Below the pieces are notes generated by a model. The model had not been told where the DNA came from. It saw only the letters and a list, made by a program, of their open reading frames with translations, and searched no databases. From contig JBDHRV010000141.1 of NCBI GenBank assembly GCA_039807745.1, forward strand, positions 1 through 9,133: 9,133 nt of DNA. Reading direction: 5' to 3'. How positions within the stretch are numbered: position 1 is the first letter of the stretch; every line of letters starts with the position of its first letter. Below are positions 6,333 to 9,133 of this stretch, piece by piece. Position numbers and translations under genes: made by a program. Source of the stretch: JAEUMW01 sp039807745 (GTDB lineage: Bacteria; Pseudomonadota; Gammaproteobacteria; Burkholderiales; JAEUMW01).

Positions 6333-6359
6333 GGATGGAGACATTGATGGATGGAGACA
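6333..6359 (+). repeat. 11-bp direct repeat flanking the sdaC start codon
   Basis: GGATGGAGACA occurs at 6333-6343 and again at 6349-6359, a period of 16 bp. The first copy supplies the GGAG Shine-Dalgarno (6337-6340) placed six bases before ATG 6347. The second copy begins at the last base of that start codon. The pattern looks like a short tandem duplication of a ribosome-binding segment. Confidence 0.6.
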
Positions 6360-7612
6360 CGACAACCAGCAACCTATCCTACGTTCGGACGGGCTGGAGC
6401 CGATACGATACGACTTGGATGCTGAGCCTTTTCGGCACCGCGGTCGGTGCCGGGATCCTGTTCCTGCCGATCAACGCCGGGATCGGCGGCTTTTGGCCAC
6501 TGGTGGTCATGGCAGTACTGATCGGGCCGATGACCTATTTGTCGCACCGTGCACTGTCGCGCTTCGTCTGCTCCTCCGCACGTCCGGGTAGCGACATCAC
6601 CGAGGTGGTTGCCGAGCATTTCGGCACCGGCGCCGGCCGGTTCATCACCCTCATGTATTTCTTCGCGATCTATCCCATTGTTCTGATCTATGGGATTGGG
6701 ATCACGAACACGGTCGACAGTTTCCTCACCAACCAGATGGGAGTCGTGCCACCGCCGCGCTGGCTGCTGTCGTTTCTTCTCGTCGCCGGCATGATGGTGG
6801 TCATGATCGCCGGCGAACGGGTGATGCTGATCGTGACCCAGTGGCTGGTCTATCCTCTGGTCGGCATCCTGATTCTCGTGTCGCTGTATCTCGTTCCCGA
6901 TTGGAATCTGTCGATGGTCCAGGAATGGACGCCGCTGGGAGAGGGCCTGTCGGTCATCTGGTTGACGATCCCGGTGCTGGTGTTCGCCTTCAACCACTCG
7001 CCCGCGATCTCGCAGTTCTCCTGCGCGCTGCAGCGTCATTACCGCGACGAGGCAAGCCCACGCGCCGATTCCATCCTCAGGAACACCGCGATCATGCTGT
7101 TCGGTTTCGTGATGCTGTTCGTCTTTTCCTGCGTGCTGGCGCTGAGCCCGGCGCAGTTGGCCGAGGCCAAGAGTCAGAATCTGCCGGTGCTGTCCTATCT
7201 CGCCAACGTCCATTCCACCCCGTTCATCAGCTATCTGGGTCCGGTCGTGGCCTTCGTCGCGATCGTGTCGTCGTTCTTCGGTCACTACCTCGGTGCGGCG
7301 GAGGGGCTGCACGGAATCATGCGCAGCACGGTCGTGCCCGACCGCAGCCGGATGCCGGACCGGGTGCTGAACGCACTGATCGCAGCCTTCATCTTCATTA
7401 CCACGTGGATGGTGGCGATCATGAACCCGTCGATCCTGCGCATGATTGAATCGCTGAGTGGCCCGATCATCGCGGCGATCCTCTACCTGATGCCGATGTA
7501 TGCCATTCACAAGGTGCCGGCGCTGGCCCGTTTTCGCGGCAACCCGACCAACGTCTTTGTCACCGTGATGGGGCTGATCGCAATCAGTGCAATCCTCTAT
7601 GGGTTGACCTGA
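6347..7612 (+). CDS. sdaC: Serine/proton symporter SdaC (HAAAP family)
   Basis: A 421-residue inner-membrane permease that imports L-serine with protons, resembling E. coli SdaC (429 aa) end to end. Matching blocks recalled from that protein are W-M-L-S-L-F-G-T-A-V-G-A-G near the N-terminus, the following L-F-L-P-I-N-A-G, D-I-T-E-V-V-x-E-H-F-G, F-F-A-I-Y-P-I, F-N-H-S-P-x-I-S mid-protein, F-S-C-V-L-A-L-S-P-A, F-x-G-H-Y-L-G-A-x-E-G, N-P-S-I-L-x-M-I-E and the C-terminal V-M-G-L-I-A-I-S-A-I. About eleven hydrophobic segments are visible. The start at 6347 is chosen because GGAG lies six bases upstream. An in-frame ATG at 6335 (425 aa) is possible but lacks a ribosome site. The next gene encodes serine ammonia-lyase, 129 bp away on the same strand, so uptake and breakdown are probably co-expressed. 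Tryptophan/threonine permease relatives exist, but the partner gene supports serine. Confidence 0.93.
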   Translation: MDGDTTTSNLSYVRTGWSRYDTTWMLSLFGTAVGAGILFLPINAGIGGFWPLVVMAVLIGPMTYLSHRALSRFVCSSARPGSDITEVVAEHFGTGAGRFITLMYFFAIYPIVLIYGIGITNTVDSFLTNQMGVVPPPRWLLSFLLVAGMMVVMIAGERVMLIVTQWLVYPLVGILILVSLYLVPDWNLSMVQEWTPLGEGLSVIWLTIPVLVFAFNHSPAISQFSCALQRHYRDEASPRADSILRNTAIMLFGFVMLFVFSCVLALSPAQLAEAKSQNLPVLSYLANVHSTPFISYLGPVVAFVAIVSSFFGHYLGAAEGLHGIMRSTVVPDRSRMPDRVLNALIAAFIFITTWMVAIMNPSILRMIESLSGPIIAAILYLMPMYAIHKVPALARFRGNPTNVFVTVMGLIAISAILYGLT

Positions 7613-7642
7613 CGCGGTTGCGACGCGACCTGACACCATGGG

Positions 7643-7676
7643 GATGGCAGATTCTCGGCCATCGGGGTGCGGCCCC
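7643..7676 (+). promoter_or_regulatory. Two adjacent hairpins in the sdaC-sdaA spacer
   Basis: GATGGC (7643-7648) pairs with GCCATC (7658-7663). Directly after it, GGGG (7664-7667) pairs with CCCC (7673-7676). No T-run follows, so read-through into sdaA is expected. They may modulate mRNA stability or partial termination between the two genes. I found no convincing separate promoter for sdaA in this 129-bp spacer. Confidence 0.25.
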
Positions 7677-7741
7677 TGGTGGAATGCCCATCGCGGCGTC
7701 CGCCTTGACTTCGAAACCTTGCAGAAGGGAGAAGCTATCTG

Positions 7742-9124
7742 ATGTTCCTGTCGGTATTCGACCTCTTCAAGGTTGGTATAGGGCCCTCGTCCTCGCACAC
7801 GATGGGACCAATGGTGGCCGCAGCGCGGTTCCTGGATCTGCTACGGTCCGCGCCCCTTCACGCGCACGGGCTGCGCGCTAGCCTGCATGGCAGTCTTGCC
7901 TTCACCGGCAAGGGCCACGCGACCGACCGGGCAACAATCCTCGGGCTGGCCGGTTTCACGCCCGAGGCAATGGACCGCGGGCGCGCCGATGCGGCGCTGG
8001 CCGAAAACGCCGCGACCGGGATTCTGCGGCCCGAAGGGCTCGGCGAGCTGCGCTTCGATCCGGCGCGCGACCTTGTCTTCGACTACGACCGTACACTTCC
8101 GGGACACGCCAACGGGATGATCCTGATGGCAGTCGACGCGCAAGGGGATGTGATCCTGCAGGAGATCTACTATTCCGTCGGCGGTGGCTTCGTGCTGACC
8201 GAAGCAGAGATGGCCGATCAGGCTGCCGAGCGGCGCAGCGACGCGGCGGCCGAGGTTCCCTACCCCTTTGCCAACGCCGCCGAGATGCTGGCAATGGCCG
8301 CGCAGTCGGGGAAATCCATCGCACAGATGAAGATGGACAACGAACGGACCCGCCGGTCCGACGCCCAGATCGATGCCGGTCTGAACAGGATCTGGCAGGT
8401 GATGCGCGACTGCATGGACCGGGGGCTCGGCACCGACGGTACCCTGCCCGGCGGGCTGAACGTGCACCGCCGTGCATGCGCGATCCACGCTTCGCTGGTG
8501 GCCGAGAGCCGACTCAACCTGACCGCACCACATGTTGTCAACGACTGGATTTCAGCCTATGCCATGGCCGTGAACGAGGAAAACGCTGCCGGCGGGCAGG
8601 TCGTCACCGCGCCCACCAACGGAGCAGCCGGGGTGATCCCGGCGGTGATCCGCTACTGGCTGGACCACGTGCCCGGCGCGTCAGACCTGCAGGTGCGGGA
8701 TTTCCTGCTGACGGCGGCGGCGATTGGCGGACTGATCAAGCACAATGCCTCGATCTCGGGCGCAGAATGCGGCTGTCAGGCTGAGGTCGGATCGGCAAGC
8801 GCGATGGCCGCGGCAGGGCTGGCCGCGGTTCTGGGCGGCACGCCCGAACAGGTTGAAAACGCGGCCGAGATCGCGCTGGAACATCACCTTGGAATGACCT
8901 GCGACCCGGTCGCGGGGTTGGTGCAGGTGCCCTGCATCGAACGGAATGGCTTGGGCGCAATCAAGGCGGTCAGCGCCGCCAGCCTCGCGCTGCGCGGCGA
9001 CGGTCACCACGTCGTGCCACTGGACGCCGCGATAGGGACGATGCGCCAGACTGGCCACGACATGCTGGCGAAATACAAGGAGACCTCGCTGGGTGGACTG
9101 GCCGTCAACGTCCCCAACTGTTGA
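7742..9124 (+). CDS. sdaA: L-serine ammonia-lyase, single-chain iron-sulfur type (SdaA)
   Basis: A 460-residue cytoplasmic enzyme converting L-serine to pyruvate and ammonia, close in length to E. coli SdaA (454). The N-terminal beta domain (about 4-155) opens with S-V-F-D-L-F-K and the I-G-P-S-S-S-H-T-M-G-P motif at 13-23. The catalytic alpha domain (about 190-455) contains E-N-A-A-G-G-Q-V-V-T-A-P-T-N-G-A and G-A-E-C-G-C-Q. Cys343, Cys387 and Cys398 match the three [4Fe-4S] ligands by position and spacing (E. coli 343, 385, 396). The protein ends in N-V-P-N-C; a terminal cysteine capping the fourth iron is known from the Legionella enzyme. AGGGAG lies about 11 bases before ATG 7742, the first start compatible with the family. 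It is encoded downstream of sdaC. Like relatives, it should be oxygen-sensitive because of its cluster. Stop at 9122-9124; nine bases of window remain after it. Confidence 0.97.
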   Translation: MFLSVFDLFKVGIGPSSSHTMGPMVAAARFLDLLRSAPLHAHGLRASLHGSLAFTGKGHATDRATILGLAGFTPEAMDRGRADAALAENAATGILRPEGLGELRFDPARDLVFDYDRTLPGHANGMILMAVDAQGDVILQEIYYSVGGGFVLTEAEMADQAAERRSDAAAEVPYPFANAAEMLAMAAQSGKSIAQMKMDNERTRRSDAQIDAGLNRIWQVMRDCMDRGLGTDGTLPGGLNVHRRACAIHASLVAESRLNLTAPHVVNDWISAYAMAVNEENAAGGQVVTAPTNGAAGVIPAVIRYWLDHVPGASDLQVRDFLLTAAAIGGLIKHNASISGAECGCQAEVGSASAMAAAGLAAVLGGTPEQVENAAEIALEHHLGMTCDPVAGLVQVPCIERNGLGAIKAVSAASLALRGDGHHVVPLDAAIGTMRQTGHDMLAKYKETSLGGLAVNVPNC

Positions 9125-9133
9125 TGGCGGTTG

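Noticed and set aside
7705..7741. TTGACT at 7705 as the -35 of a separate sdaA promoter
   Set aside because: No acceptable -10 lies 16-18 bp downstream; the stretch there is the purine-rich ribosome site.
6374..7798. A long - strand open frame (474 codons) opposite sdaC and the start of sdaA
   Set aside because: It is the antisense shadow of a GC-rich coding strand. Its translation is rich in His, Arg, Asp and Gln with no fold pattern, while the + strand encodes a clear SdaC.
1..9133. A defence, mobile or otherwise novel multi-gene system
   Set aside because: Every sizeable gene except the 137-residue protein belongs to a familiar housekeeping or metabolic family, and no integrase, transposase, att-like repeat, CRISPR array or toxin-antitoxin pair is seen.

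Overview
The window is ordinary, dense, high-GC bacterial chromosome. Six protein-coding genes are supported: five on the + strand and one on the - strand. The coding bias, the gene families and the style of the zinc alcohol dehydrogenase and of a 'GGCTACAAT'-type -10 element suggest a Pseudomonadota genome, perhaps Betaproteobacteria. That placement is an inference from protein style, not a computed assignment. I see no rRNA, tRNA, CRISPR array, insertion sequence, phage gene or integrase.

Layout. (1) Bases 3-839 hold an alpha/beta hydrolase whose N-terminus lies off the left edge; its Ser-Asp-His triad is intact. (2) Bases 922-1641 hold a NodB-like polysaccharide deacetylase-family protein with a GTG start and no signal peptide. 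(3) Bases 1763-4507 hold a large SERCA-like P-type cation ATPase, preceded by a candidate promoter. (4) Bases 4547-5584, on the - strand, hold a medium-chain zinc alcohol dehydrogenase convergent with the ATPase. (5) Bases 5785-6198 hold a small membrane-anchored protein of unknown function, divergent from the dehydrogenase. (6) Bases 6347-7612 and 7742-9124 hold sdaC and sdaA, a serine/H+ symporter and an iron-sulfur L-serine ammonia-lyase. Together these two import L-serine and convert it to pyruvate and ammonia.

How the genes relate. Only sdaC-sdaA form a clear functional unit. The hydrolase, deacetylase, ATPase, dehydrogenase and small protein look like independent transcription units with no shared pathway that I can demonstrate. 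The intergenic regions carry several small symmetric elements: a 12-bp perfect palindrome abutting the deacetylase start, a CCGTTC-N4-GAACGG dyad upstream of the dehydrogenase, hairpins between the convergent genes, and direct repeats around the sdaC promoter and start codon.

I looked for an undescribed multi-gene system and did not find one. The most worthwhile points are the ion-site substitution in the ATPase, the uncharacterised small anchored protein, and the short regulatory-looking repeats.
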